Shown here: positions 1-10,899 of the stretch, piece by piece
How positions within the stretch are numbered: position 1 is the stretch's first letter
Layout of the letters: each line of letters opens with the position of its first letter
Assembly: GCA_020631735.1 (NCBI GenBank)
Contig: CM036209.1
Coordinates: forward strand, 5,431,451 to 5,495,450
Source: Saccharum officinarum
Taxonomy: Eukaryota > Streptophyta > Magnoliopsida > Poales > Poaceae
Direction: 5' to 3'
DNA: 64,000 bases
The notes under the pieces: model-generated
The model's database searches: none
What the model was told of the DNA's origin: nothing
Seen by the model: only the letters and a program-made list of their open reading frames with translations
Made by a program: the position numbers and the translations under genes

Positions 1-251
1 GCGGCTCAAAAGCCGCTTCTCACAGTATAGTACAATAAAATGAAATTCCGACCTAGAACCACATTACTACAGGTTTTTGGATCTTAGTATCTCAAGCGGC
101 TCAAAAACTTCTTCTATAGTAGTACAATGAAAAGCAATTCCAACCTAGAACCACCACTGCTACTTCAGATTTTTGAATCTTAGTGTCACAAGTGGCTCAA
201 AAACCTCTTCTCATAGTAGTACAATGAAAAGCAATTCCAACCTAGAACCAC
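1..251 (+). repeat. ~95-bp tandem repeat (2.7 copies)
   Basis: Three degenerate copies start near 1, 96 and 192. Each has a GCGGCTCAAAA-type core, then TTCCAACCTAGAACCAC and a CATTACTACAGG-like segment. That last segment matches the inverted end of the adjacent CACTA-like MITE, so the array may be a repeated terminal region. Equivalent arrays open units 2-5. Confidence 0.8.
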
Positions 252-1011
252 CATTACTATTTTCAACTGCCTCTGCAAATGACCCAATCTTTAGAGGAGG
301 CTCTAGATGCAGCCGCCTCTATAAATGGATTTCTGGATCTAGGGCCATCTCTAAAAATAGGTGCAGCTCAGTAAAATTTGAATTTTGTAAATGGCCTCAG
401 ATGGAGAAATGACAAAAACTAAAGTTATAGATCTCGAAGAGTTATACAATTTTATAGTTGACAACTTTTTTATTTGAAATAATTTATCCAAGGAAAATTA
501 TGTTTGAATTTTTCACATTTGAAATTCAACTTTTTCAAATGACCTCGGATAGATAAATGACCAGAACCAAAGTTGTAAATCTCGATGATATCTACAACTT
601 TGTAGTTTAAAACGTTTTTATTTGGATTCGTTTAGCAACGCAAATACTCATTTTAAAATCCCGAAAAGAGAATACGAGGAGAATGAATATGCCTTTGGAC
701 ATGACCGTCATTTGGGTGGGGTGATTAAAGAAGTCACACGCGAGGCCATAGGTCAGCGGTTCGAATCCTAGCTAGTGCGCAGCATGTGCTTTTTCGCATG
801 ACTTTTTTTTTACTATTTTTGGCCAGATTTATGATTTTTTGGATGATTTCTGAGAAACGATTTGTAGAGGTGGCCATTATTGCCGGCCACCTCAAGAAAT
901 CCTATTTCTAAGACGGACTGAGTAGCCGCCTCTACAAATCGATGATTTCTAGCAATAGAAGAATAGAGGCGGCTGGCCCAACCACCTCAACAAATGCGGC
1001 CTGTAGTAATG
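252..1011. mobile_element. CACTA-like non-autonomous element with GAGGCGGCT repeats, unit 1
   Basis: The left end reads CATTACTATTTTC and the right end, inverted, reads CATTACTACAGGCCGC (CACTACTACAGG in the unit 5 copy). AGAGGCGGCT/AGCCGCCTC motifs sit near both ends in both orientations, as in CACTA subterminal regions. There is no coding capacity. A tRNA-like box B (GGTTCGAATCC, 758-768) lies inside. No clear TSD was found, so the borders are approximate. Confidence 0.65.
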
Positions 1012-1119
1012 TGTCTGCCCCTTGGCCCGACTCAGCTGCCTGCAGCCATTCCTGCTGCCTAGCCGCACCCTCAGCCCTGCTCAGGCGCCATCCTGCTCAC
1101 GTCGCTGCCTAGATGCACC

Positions 1120-1982
1120 CAGGGGCGGAGCTAGAGAAAAATTAAGGGGGGTGCGGCACTTTCTTCATGCCATACACATTCATATACTACTGTTTTAACA
1201 AATTAATCTGTCGATGAAAAAACCTATACAAAAATTAGTATACTAACGATGTTGATGAAAAAAGTATAAAAATTAGTCTATTGACAACAAAATATTTTCG
1301 TCAAAAAAAACAACAATATTTTTTTGACGATGTACAGACATAAAAATACCGACATGACTAGATTCATACAAAAATTAAATGTACGATGTTTGAGAAATAA
1401 TGTTACTTAATTGTGTGCAATGAACACACTTTTAGAACCAATAATTAAATACAAAGTGGTAATCTTTTAGTTTCCTTACCTTGCTTTTATTTGTTACCAA
1501 CGTTGAGGAAGGACACTAGTAAAGCAACACGAACAAGGATCCACGGTTTGACAGAATGATGGAGAGTTGGAGACTGGAGACGAGCTGCCATCTTGCCGAG
1601 GTGGACAGTCGCTGGGTGGTGGCCGTAGCTTGCCAATGCGCTGGCCAGCAAAGGCAGTAGATTCGTTTCAGAAAAAGCAAAGACAGTAGATTTTTTTGGC
1701 GCTCTGCTACTGTAGTGTTGTCTCTTGTACTCCTATTGTGTTCCCATTTACAATTTTCCAGATGATTGGTGGCGCAATGAGCTACAAGTATTATGTTTTT
1801 TTATGGAATACTAATAGTGTGTCGAGCTGGTTAACTAGCTAATGGACTTTGTTTCATTGGCCTGGGTGCATGGCCCCGCTCTTGGGGGTGCAAAAGAGGT
1901 GAAAGTTTAGAGGTAAGCGTTGGTTTGTGTGTTCCATGTGGGTGCGGCTGCACCCACAGTCGGCAACATAGCTCTGCCCGTG
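1120..1982. mobile_element. hAT-like non-autonomous element (863 bp), unit 1
   Basis: Terminal inverted repeats are CAGGGGCGGAGCTA on the left and, inverted, CACGGGCGGAGCTA on the right. The flanks are GATGCACC (1,112-1,119) and GCTGCACC (1,983-1,990), an 8-bp TSD with one change. Unit 2 has the uninterrupted sequence. The element is present again in unit 3 and absent from units 2, 4 and 5. No transposase was found; the interior is AT-rich. Confidence 0.88.
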
Positions 1983-1990
1983 GCTGCACC

Positions 1991-3260
1991 AGCCCGCCCT
2001 ACTCGTGCCGCCTCCACCCTGCTCGCGCTGCCACCTAGCTGCGCCGGCCTGCCCTGCTCGCATGGAGGTGAGCGTGAGAAACAGACAGATAGAGCAAGAT
2101 GGCCTCTTGGTGGGATGAGCACGTTTGGCCAATTTGAGAGAGCGAGGGCATCCCGAATCTTGCTTGAATATTTCCTCTCAGGAACCGCTCCATTCTACTC
2201 GTTTCGCAACCAAACATCCATGAAAGGGGGATGGATCGGTTCCATCCCGGTCCGCTCCTCAACCCAACGCATCATAAGTCAATCGACTAAGTCAAGCTCT
2301 GATGCTTACTGAAGAAGGTAGCGTGGAAGGACAAACGAGCACACCCTTTAAATCATGGCCCGGTGACAGATAATGACATCAGCTTTCGTAACATCGTCTT
2401 TTCTTACGACGGGTGACTGCGTAGGCTTTAATAAATAGATGCGACGCACGAATTTTAATTTGGAGAAGAGAATATACAAGAAACAGTAAGTACACACAAG
2501 TTCTATTGCATGTGTTAATTAATATGCTAAACACTCCATGTGAGAATCGAAATATTTATGTGTTAACATTCGTTTTAATTTAGAAGTCAGCTGATGATCA
2601 TGGTAGCCCTGCAAATAAAAAATATCAATTACATGTACATGACCCCTGGTTAGTCTTGCACGCTGCCATCAACCTACAAGCAAAGCAACTGGCTGGCAGT
2701 TACAAGTCGCAAGCGCACTATCTCAGCCACTAATTTGGCCAGGTTCCCGCAGTGTGAAGCGCACTCTCTTTTGCCTTTTGTTTCGAAGAAAGCATCCAGG
2801 GAAAGACAAAAGAGGCATCATCTTCAGTTTCTTTGAAGAAAGATATATGCATCGTCCTTCCAGTATTCGTTGCTTGCCAGAGAAGAAATTAAATGCATTT
2901 GAAAGAAGCTAAGTAATCTGTAACTGTACATCTATCTGTATGAATATCCAACTGGGCATTATATATGAGAAGATTATCCTGTGTTAAACGGAAAATCTAC
3001 ATCTCATTAGGCCCTTTGAGAAAATTCTTGCACATATATGTTAATCAAGAGAAATAAGAAAAATCTAATGAAGTGGACCCGGTTAGAATGCGGCTTGGAT
3101 TAACAGAGGAGTTTATATCAAGAACAACAACAAAACTACAACTCAAATTAAAAAAAATCAAAGAAATTTATCAATTGGATTGTATAGGACATGAATTATT
3201 CCATGTCAAAAAATAGATATATATATTTATATAGATTGCAAAGAAAAGTTATTTGAAGCT

Positions 3261-3264
<4 letters not shown>
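1991..3264. other. Unit 1 backbone without a gene
   Basis: Non-coding backbone shared with the other units. It includes a divergent copy (about 2,686-2,925) of the ~300-bp repeat that recurs at 4,804 and 11,082, recognised by GTTACAAGTCGCAAGCGCAC and GGGAAAGACAAAAG. No ORF here is conserved between units in a protein-like way. Confidence 0.6.

Positions 3265-3338
<74 letters not shown>
3265..3338. repeat. (TA)n microsatellite, unit 1
   Basis: Uninterrupted TA dinucleotide run of about 74 bp. The equivalent site has only a few TA repeats in units 2, 3 and 5 but is long again in unit 4 (about 36,918-36,972), so it is a fast-evolving locus. Confidence 0.97.
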
Positions 3339-3340
<2 letters not shown>

Positions 3341-3397
3341 AGTCACCCTGACTCCCAACTAAAACTTTACTCGAATAAACCTATACATAGCTATCTA

Positions 3398-3921
3398 GGA
3401 GCCTGTTTGGTAGCGCTCCTACTGCTCCGCGTGAGAAGCCGAGGAGCGCTGCCAAACACCTCCGCTCCCCGCTGCCCTCCCCCCTCGTAATCGCTTTCAC
3501 AGCTCCTCTTGTTTTGCACGGCGTATGGGGAATAGAAAAAACCCGCTCCCGCTCTGCCTCCCCTGCCCTCCTCTCGCCACCTCCCCTGCTGTCCCCAGCC
3601 CTCCTCCTGCCATTCTCCTCCGCAAGCCGAGCCACCCTTCTTCCCCTCGCCCACCACCTTTCTTTCCTGCACTCGCTGAGATCCATCCCGTCGTCGCCGC
3701 GTTCACCAAGATCTGTGGTGCTCCTCCTCCATGGCCATCGTGGTGCCCCTTTCCATCGTGTGTGCCTCCTCCTTGCGCTCGCTCGCTTTCCTCTTCCTTT
3801 GCTGCTGCAGGAGCTAGAGTTGTTGTGTGAGAGCTACCAAATGGTGCGGCTACAAGTCTACAGCGCGAGGGGGCAGGAGCAGGAGCGGTGGGGAGTCAAT
3901 TTGGAGCACTACCAAACTGGC
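3398..3921. mobile_element. GC-rich MITE-like element (GCCTGTTTGGTAGCGCTCC), unit 1
   Basis: The left end is GGAGCCTGTTTGGTAGCGCTCC and the right end, inverted, is GCCAGTTTGGTAGTGCTCC, both flanked by CTA. The interior is very GC- and C-rich and gives spurious ORFs in several frames. A 28-codon ORF (3,731-3,817) starting MAIVVPLSIVCASS is kept in units 1-3. The class is uncertain; the ends and 3-bp flank suggest PIF/Harbinger-like. Confidence 0.65.
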
Positions 3922-3924
3922 CTA

Positions 3925-4803
3925 GATATGCACTAAGACTCAACAAGTGTATTCCAAAACTGCAAGTAGTTTTGTAACCTAGGGCAATTCTACCAATCTA
4001 GCCTATCATATTAGTACTCTAGGAAGACGAAGTCACACAAAAACATATGCAGTAAGAAGATGAGCAAGAGGGCCTAAATTCTGCATAAAGATTTATCCCA
4101 TAATACCACAGAACAAATCACCAGTACACCTTGGAACTTTGCCAAGAATGTTATGCTTTTGGTCACCAACCATGTCCGATAGTTCCAGTAGTCTTTATCT
4201 TTCTGTCACTACTAGTCAATCTTCATGGTCAAGATATTTGAATTCATCATTGGTAAATGTATATATTGATTCATTAAATTAAATCAATCCGAATAAAGCA
4301 TCAAATTAAAGCCAAAAAATATGATGATTGATGTTTAAAATACATATGTTTCCTTCCATGCTTCAATGTCGTAACAGTATTTTTATCCATCAATGTGATA
4401 AAGCAGTGTATAAAGCCGCTATGCTTAGTCAACAACAATAAAAGTATAACTACTTAGGTCATGTTTGGCAATGCTCTGGGGCTTCAAAAAAGTCCATGGA
4501 GATAGGTATTTGTAGCTACCAAAAATCTTAGATCTAGAGCTTGAGATACAGTAAGAGTATCTAGATGATTCATTTTATTTATAGTTTAGACTAAATATAA
4601 ATATTTAAGCCACTTTAATTTAATCTACAAACTACAGATTTAACTTGGATCTCATAGCTGAAGCTGTGCTAAACCCGCCCTTAGCACTTCCAAATGACGA
4701 CTTGTCACGTTGGCTTCGTATAGATATTAGCTGATCACGGTAGTAACCATTCAAATCACACTTGTGGTTATAGTCTCTGCATTCTGGGACCAACCTACGA
4801 GAA
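3925..4803. other. Unit 1 backbone without a gene
   Basis: AT-rich non-coding backbone, nearly identical in units 2 and 3 and partly present in unit 4. I see no RNA gene or conserved ORF. It lies between the GC-rich MITE and the ~300-bp repeat that carries the CACTA insertion. Confidence 0.6.
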
Positions 4804-4939
4804 ATGCAATTGGTACTCAGTTACAAGTCACAAGCGCACTATCTCAATCAGTACTTCAGCCAGGTTCGCACAATGTGGAGCGGGCGAAGAAAGTCAAGCT
4901 TTTGCTTGGTCTCGAATATAGCATCAAACACTACTGGAC

Positions 4940-5475
4940 ACTGGGACTTTGCCGAGTGTTTTTACACTCGGCAAAGAGCCATTTGCACTCGGCAAAGACT
5001 TTGCCGAGCGTAGCACTCGGCAAAGTCCGCTCGGCAATTTTTTTCACGGCAAAAATACTTTGCCGAGTGCTTTTTATCGGGGCGCTCGGCAAAATATTTA
5101 AAAATTTTGCCGAGTGTTTGTAAAGGCACTCGGCAAAGTTTTATTGCCGTTACGGCACCCACCGTTAACGAATATTTTGCCGAGTGCCATAGATCGGCAC
5201 TCGGCAAAATTATTTTTTATTTTTATTTTTTAAAAACTTTGCCGAGTGTCTCCGACATGGGCACTCGGCAAAGATTTTTTTTATTTTTCCCAGATATTAA
5301 CTTTGTCGAGTGCCCCTGTTCCGGGCACTCGGCAAAGTTTTGCTGAATTTTTTAAAAAATATACTTTGCCGAGTGTCTCTGTTCTGGGCACTCGGCAAAG
5401 TTTTGCTGAATTTTTTTAAAAAATATACTTTGCCGAGTGCCTCCGATATGGGCACTCGGCAAAGACCCCGAGGAT
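4940..5475. repeat. Left subterminal CACTA repeats
   Basis: More than a dozen copies of CTTTGCCGAGTG and its complement CACTCGGCAAAG, often as inverted pairs with short loops. In CACTA elements such motifs bind the element-encoded accessory protein. That role is family knowledge, not shown here. Confidence 0.9.
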
Positions 5476-5517
5476 TGAAAAAAATAATATTTATTTTTTT
5501 ACAATCCATTGTAACAG

Positions 5518-5519
<2 letters not shown>

Positions 5520-5586
<67 letters not shown>
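5520..5586. repeat. (TA)n microsatellite in the CACTA element
   Basis: About 33 TA dinucleotides between the left subterminal repeats and the internal gene remnant. It accounts for the Tyr-Ile-rich ORFs here on both strands. Confidence 0.97.
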
Positions 5587-5588
<2 letters not shown>

Positions 5589-5735
5589 TCGCATACAATA
5601 TATATCAAAAGTACACGCATATTTCATAATCCATCGAAAATCCATCACAAGTCCAGCAAAGTTCAACAACAGAAGTTTATTATTACTAGTTCAACATCAC
5701 AAAGTTCAACATCCCTACTCCAGTGGCGGAGACTG

Positions 5736-7990
5736 CTACTGCGCTGAAGGACCGGACTGCGGTGAAGGATTGACGCGATCAACCATCGGGGACGCGGTAG
5801 CGGCAGTGTTTGAACCCGCCGACGGAGGCTGCACAAAAGAGAAGTGTTAGACTCAAAATTGAAAATTTCGACAGCACCTCCCCTGCATGGGGAGGTTTCC
5901 AACCTGCAAGAAACAACGGCACGAAGGCCGACAATCCAAACAGCACGAAGGCCGACAATCATAATGGCACGAAGGCCGACAATCCGAACAACACGAAGGC
6001 ATTAAACTTTCATACTCACAGGAGTGAAGTGTCGACCCGAAGCTGCAGCTGGCAACGGCACTACGACGCCCGATGCTTGCCCGATGGTTTGCATGATCTG
6101 GTACATTTCCGCCATCTGCTTCTGCGTGGCCTCCAACTGAGCGGTCAGGTGCGCGGTCGTCTCCTTTGTTTGTGACAGCTCAGCCTGCAGTGTAATGTTA
6201 TTATCATTGCTGTTTGAGTAGTGAATTGGGTTATGTACTTATATGATAGCTTGATCATCAAAATATCACAAGAATTAATGGCTGGTTATGGTTAACTTGT
6301 ACTGATCCGCTTGTGCAGTGAGTGTATTTGCCCCGGTACAACAAAAGTGGCTCTACTAAATACCTACTGCTTATGCACAGTGCCACGTCAGAGCATGATT
6401 TCTATTAGATTTACTAATCTAATCCACACCCACAAAATGGAAAGTTGAATTCACAAGCAAATCATGTACATCTAGAAATACGGAGTAGTAAACAAAGGAC
6501 TAGACTTATTGGCTCAATCAGTTCAGCCCCCCTCGAATATTTGACATTTTGTCGAGTGGAGAGGAATTTTATTAGGCGCAGCTGACTATCAGAAGAACAA
6601 AATGCAGCCGCTGAAAAATAGGTACCATCATTCAGCTCCTGATAATTTCTCAGCACATTTCCCAATTTTCTAAAACTGAGAAGTGTTTGCAGCTTGTAGG
6701 GTTAGAATCTAAAACACACCCATCTAGATACCTCTGAACAGCGAGAAACATACTGGAATATGACAAACTGACCCTATTGGATAAACTGACCTGAAGTTCG
6801 TCGACCCGCGACAGTGTTGGAGTAGGCCGTGCACGTATGGGAAGGCTGCTCTGTGCCCTCACGTTGGAGAGAGGGTGCAGAGCTTGAGGAGTCGGCGCTA
6901 TCTGCAATAAACAACCGCCCGTGCTTCCTGCCTTGCCCTATCCTCACAATCGTCTGTGTGTCAAGGGGCTCAGTGCTCAGATTGTAATCTGAGCCATGGA
7001 CCGCCCGGACCGCCTCCGCGTAGTCTCTAACTTTAGCGTGGACGGTCGGGTCAGAGTAAGCCTGGGCAGGGGCATCCGGGTTGAAGACGACACCAGATTT
7101 CACCCGGCCCATGTGGGACACAGCCCATGCTGAGAACTCCGACACCGGCACGTCCGGGTGTGCCACCTCCTGCGAGAGACGGCAAGATGATAAGAAATCA
7201 GGTCAAATTAAGCGTTAGAATAGATAAATGACATCACGCACAAGTGCTCGCTTGAATGCTGGGAGGTTGCGGCTGCCTTGGTGGTGAGTTGGACCGGTCT
7301 TCAGTGCCCGCTTCTGCTTGCCTTTCTCGTGCTTTTCGAGGTACATCGGGTCAAGGTACCTGTCCACGATCATCGCCCATGCCGATCTATACGACATGCA
7401 CCACGAGGCCGGCACCTACACATCATGAAGTGAATCATGTCGCCAGCACCTAAATCTCAAAACGAATCAATATTATTCACCTACCTGAAGGTACTGCTCC
7501 TTGGTCAACGCCACCTTTCTTGAGTCAGCCTTGTTGAGGGGTTGTTTGTTTATGGACCTGTAGTAGTCAACGTGGGCCTGGAGTCGCGCCTCGTGAATCA
7601 TGTCACCGACGTACTTCTGACAGGCTCTGTGTGCCGTCTGATCTGCCTCGTTCTCTCGACCCTCTTCGGCCTTGAAATACCTCTGCATACAAACACGATG
7701 TATCCGTTCACTATTTCAATAAAAGACATAACCAATGGAGATGTATTGCACTAAGTTGTGAGACCCTTACCCAAAAGTCCGCCAAAACCCTCTCCTGCTT
7801 GTTGTCCTGCTCGTCATACATGGCTTTCGCATACCTATTCCATGACCAGGCCGGCTCCAGCTTCCCATCTCCCAAGTCCACAAGGCCGGGGAAGTGTTTC
7901 CTGCATAGACATCCCAGGACGGTAGCGGGGGTGCGTGGGGGATCAAGAGCACCCGACAGAAGTAGCCAGCCCCTGATACTCCTTAGTCTA
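5736..7990 (-). pseudogene. Ptta/En/Spm plant transposon-associated protein, decayed
   Basis: Minus-strand exons can be followed by reading frame and GT-AG borders: about 7,990-7,771, 7,682-7,485, 7,415-7,242, 7,170-6,791, 6,184-6,020 and 5,828-5,736 (stop). The product reads RKHFPGLVDLG, then AWSWNRYAKAMYDEQ, ADFW-RYFKAEEG, AHRACQKYVGDMIHEARLQA, PASWCMSYRSAW, SNLPAFKRAL-like and VAHPDVPVSEFSAWAVSHMG. This is the profile I associate with the plant transposase Ptta/En/Spm family (Pfam PF03004). A C-terminal coiled-coil-like stretch (AQLEATQKQMAEMYQIMQ) follows. Near 6,870 the frame shifts between the Ser-rich stretch and SNVRAQSSLPI, so the gene is probably inactive. The start exon was not found. 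It is the accessory-type gene of the CACTA element, not a host gene. Confidence 0.82.
5921..6000. repeat. ~21-bp tandem repeat in a CACTA intron
   Basis: Four near-copies of GCACGAAGGCCGACAATC spaced 20-22 bp apart. They lie in the last inferred intron of the minus-strand gene remnant. Confidence 0.85.
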
Positions 7991-9006
7991 ATCCATGAGC
8001 TGGCTTCGAGTGCTTGGTGAGGAGGCGCCTATAGATGTTGCGGCTTGTCTTCGAGCAAAGATCCAATCAGCTACTTCTTGTACGCCTCAGGCAACCACAA
8101 AGATAACCTGCTGGTTATGATGAAACCACAGATCCATGATTTAGTTAGTATAATTAGGAAACAAAGCATGTCAACAGTAGTGGCAGAGCCTGGACAAAAC
8201 ATAGAGGGGGCCAATTTAGGTGAAACTATGAACAAGTGAAAAATCTCAAATTCTATAAAAAAATAAAAGAGTAAAGTCCAAATCCGGTCCATAAACTTTT
8301 AATGATGTGTCATCTCAGTCCATGGACTTTCAAAGTATGTCATTATAGTGCCTAAACACTGTTTGGGTCTAAAAATAAAAATTTGCTGTTCATTGGTGTC
8401 ATGTTCGATCATCTAAAAATTCATTGTTGATCATTGGTGTCATGTTCATCTAAAAATTTGCTAGAGAAAAAGTGAAATATGGTTGTTTATATCGGCACTA
8501 TTGCTGCGGTAAATTTGTTGCCAGGCAAGGCATCAGGCATCAGGCGTTCAGGCTCTGTTTCAGTTTCAGTTCTTCATCAGGCATCGTAGCTCTGCACCTC
8601 TACGGTAAATTTTGCAGTGTTTTGTTTTGCTGGTGGAAAAGATCCTGCCTTCTCACGATCTACTACTTAGACACCTGATTATTGAAGTAGTACTAGCAGC
8701 TAGCAAATCAGATGGCTTTGGGGGCCGTTTGCATCTGGCGAATACAACAACAGCAAATACAAGTGCAGACTACAGAGGGAGATGGCACCTCCTAAATGAA
8801 CCTGAACTGAAATCCATTCACGAGGTGGGGGTGTAGGCAATGCAGAGGTGCAGGAACCGTGGCAATGCAGAGGTCCTAACTCTATTCAGCGGTACTAAAA
8901 TAATTTATTCCCATAGTAGCTTTCTGAAATAAACACGGGATCCCAATAAAAATTGATCTTACCATGACCCGTGATGTGCAGCAGTAGGCACCACAGACCG
9001 CTGGAT
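7991..9006. other. CACTA interior without a recognised gene
   Basis: Sequence upstream of the minus-strand gene remnant. No exon could be assigned with confidence. It is probably 5' gene sequence or filler inside the transposon. Confidence 0.5.
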
Positions 9007-9275
9007 CACCTGGCACCCGCCACTGCCAGGGAGATGTCGAAGCTGCTGGATCTGGGGGCACCTGGCACCCGCCACTGCCAGGGAGATGTCGAAGCTGCTG
9101 GATCTGGGGGCACCTGGCACCAGTCCCGGCCGGCAGGAGATGTCGAAGCTGCTGGATCTGGGGGCACCTGGCACCAGTCCTGGCCGGCAGGAGATGACGA
9201 AGCTGCTGGATCTGGGGGCACCTAGCACCCGCCACTGCCAGCAGTCCTGGCCGGCAGGAGATGACGAAGCTGCGA
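9007..9275. repeat. 52-bp minisatellite in the CACTA element
   Basis: Five head-to-tail copies of a 52-bp unit starting CACCTGGCAC and containing GATGTCGAAGCTGCTGGATC. Copies alternate between CCGCCACTGCCAGGGAG and AGTCCYGGCCGGCAGGAG variants. It is open in several frames on both strands because the repeat lacks stops, so the repeated-peptide ORFs are not evidence of a protein. Confidence 0.93.
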
Positions 9276-9460
9276 AGGACCCTGGCGCTGGTGGCCTGGA
9301 GCAGGCGCCGGAGGCTGGGAGGGCGGAGGTCGCGAGTTCCGCTGGGAGGGCGCTGCTATTTTTTTCTTCGATGGATTGGCTTCAGGCGGCGGCCGGGCGA
9401 GTGGAGGAGGAAGGAGTGGGGTTCGTGGGACGGCCCAGATTTTAATTTAGGTTAGAAGGC

Positions 9461-10567
9461 CTTTGCCGAGGGCCTGGTCCGAAGGCACTCGGCAAAGAGT
9501 TTTTTTATTTTTTATTAAAATAAACTTTGTCGAGTGCCCCACTTTGACACTCGGCAAAATATTTTTATTTTTTTTATTTTAGTTTCAAATTTTTTTGTGT
9601 AGCTTTGTGACAGTATTTAAAACTCTACTTTAAAGTTTGGGGCAATTTTGACTTTTTTTTGTATATTTTATTAATTTATTTCGTTTCCTCAAATTTTTCC
9701 GGATATTTCAAATTTGAACTACAGGTACATGGAATAATGGAATTCGGTCATCTCAAAATTAATATTCATGATATTTAGCATACGTTGAGGCCGTATCCAA
9801 GAGGTTAAATGAAATATTGAGCACATCGTTGACGTAACATGTCGAAGTACTTGCGGGGGAAAGTGATTTAAAATTATATAAAATCCAAATGAAGTCCGAA
9901 AATCACAAAACTTAGCGAGACGTTGTGTTATCGCATGTGGAGGGTGTGGTAAAAATTTAAGATTGTTTCGAGGAAGTTGGGACGTTGGATGCTAAAAACG
10001 CACACATCTCCACATACAATAATCATCTCAAATTTTCGGAGATGTGTGGTTTTTTGGCATTCGACGTCCCAACTTCCTCGAAACCATCTCAAATTTTTAC
10101 CAGACCCTCCACATGCGATAACACGACGCCTCGCCAAGTTTCATGATTTTCGGACTTCGTTTAGATTTTATATAATTTTAAATCACTTTCCCCGCAAGTA
10201 CTTTGACATGTTACGTCAACGAGGTGCTCAATATTTCATTTAACCTCTTGGATACGGCCTCAACATACGCTAAATATCATGAATATTAATTTTGGGATGA
10301 CCGAATTCCATTATTCCATGTACCTGTAGTTCAAATTTGAAATATCCGGAAAAATTTGAGGAAACGAAATAAATTAATAAAATATACAAAAAAAAGTCAA
10401 AATTGCCCCAAACTTTAAAGTAGAGTTTTAAATACTGTCACAAAGCTACACAAAAAAATTTGGAACTAAAATAAAAAAAAATAAAAATATTTTGCCGAGT
10501 GCCAAAGTGGGGCACTCGGCAAAATATTCTTTGCCGAGTGCCAGGCCCAGGGGGCACTCGGCAAAAT
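9461..10567. repeat. 1.1-kb near-perfect inverted repeat (foldback)
   Basis: The left arm, 9,461-10,011, is repeated as a reverse complement at 10,038-10,567 with a 26-bp loop. Matching landmarks include GTGACAGTATTTAAAACTC against GAGTTTTAAATACTGTCAC and GAGGAAGTTGGGACGT against ACGTCCCAACTTCCTC. The outer ends carry TTTGCCGAG motifs. A transcript crossing it would form a hairpin of about 530 bp. Confidence 0.95.
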
Positions 10568-10885
10568 ACATTTAAAAAATTAAAAAAAAATTTGCCGAGT
10601 GCCAGCCGTTAGGCACTCGGCAAAATATCGCTGCAGGTGGTGGCCGCCACGGGTCGGGCGCTGTTTGCCGAGTGTAAACTTTGCCGAGTGTCGCGACACT
10701 CGGCAAAATAACGGTTTGCCGAGTGTCTTACTTTGCCGAGTGTCTGACACTCGGCAAAGTCTTCTTTGCCGAGTGCTATATTTTGCCGAGTGTTTTTTAT
10801 CAGGGCACTCGGCAAAATATATATTTACCGAGTGTTACGATAAAAAGCACTCGGCAAAGTTTCAGACACTCGGCAAAGTCTCAGT
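10490..10885. repeat. Right subterminal CACTA repeats
   Basis: Dense TTTGCCGAGTG / CACTCGGCAAA motifs in both orientations, mirroring the left end. They overlap the outer right arm of the foldback. Confidence 0.9.
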
Positions 10886-10899
10886 TTCCAGTAGTGAAA

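Larger units (their letters stand above)
4929..10896 (-). mobile_element. CACTA (En/Spm) element, 5,968 bp, defective
   Basis: The ends are CACTACTGGACACTGGGAC on the left and, inverted, CACTACTGGAAACTGAGAC on the right. Both are followed by many CTTTGCCGAGTG motifs. The target-site duplication is AAA (4,926-4,928 and 10,897-10,899). Units 2 and 3 carry the intact empty site GCATCAAAGGGAAAG, so the boundaries are exact. The only recognisable gene is a minus-strand Ptta/En/Spm-type gene (5,736 to about 7,990) with a frameshift. No DDE transposase was found, so movement would need one supplied in trans. This insertion exists only in unit 1 and so postdates the duplications. Confidence 0.95.

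Noticed and set aside
725..790. Possible tRNA gene around GGTTCGAATCC
   Set aside because: Only a box B-like motif is present. I could not fold acceptor, D and anticodon arms, and it recurs inside MITEs.
3381..3936. Pro/Ser-rich or Arg/Gly-rich ORFs in the GC-rich MITE
   Set aside because: They are low-complexity, open on both strands and not maintained consistently between units. Only the short MAIVV ORF is mentioned as a curiosity.
5297..5747. Overlapping ORFs rich in LPSV, CRV and Tyr-Ile
   Set aside because: They are produced by CACTA subterminal repeats and the TA microsatellite on both strands.
8882..9445. Repeat-protein ORFs around the 52-bp minisatellite
   Set aside because: The repeat is stop-free in several frames and both strands, and no flanking coding sequence supports any frame.
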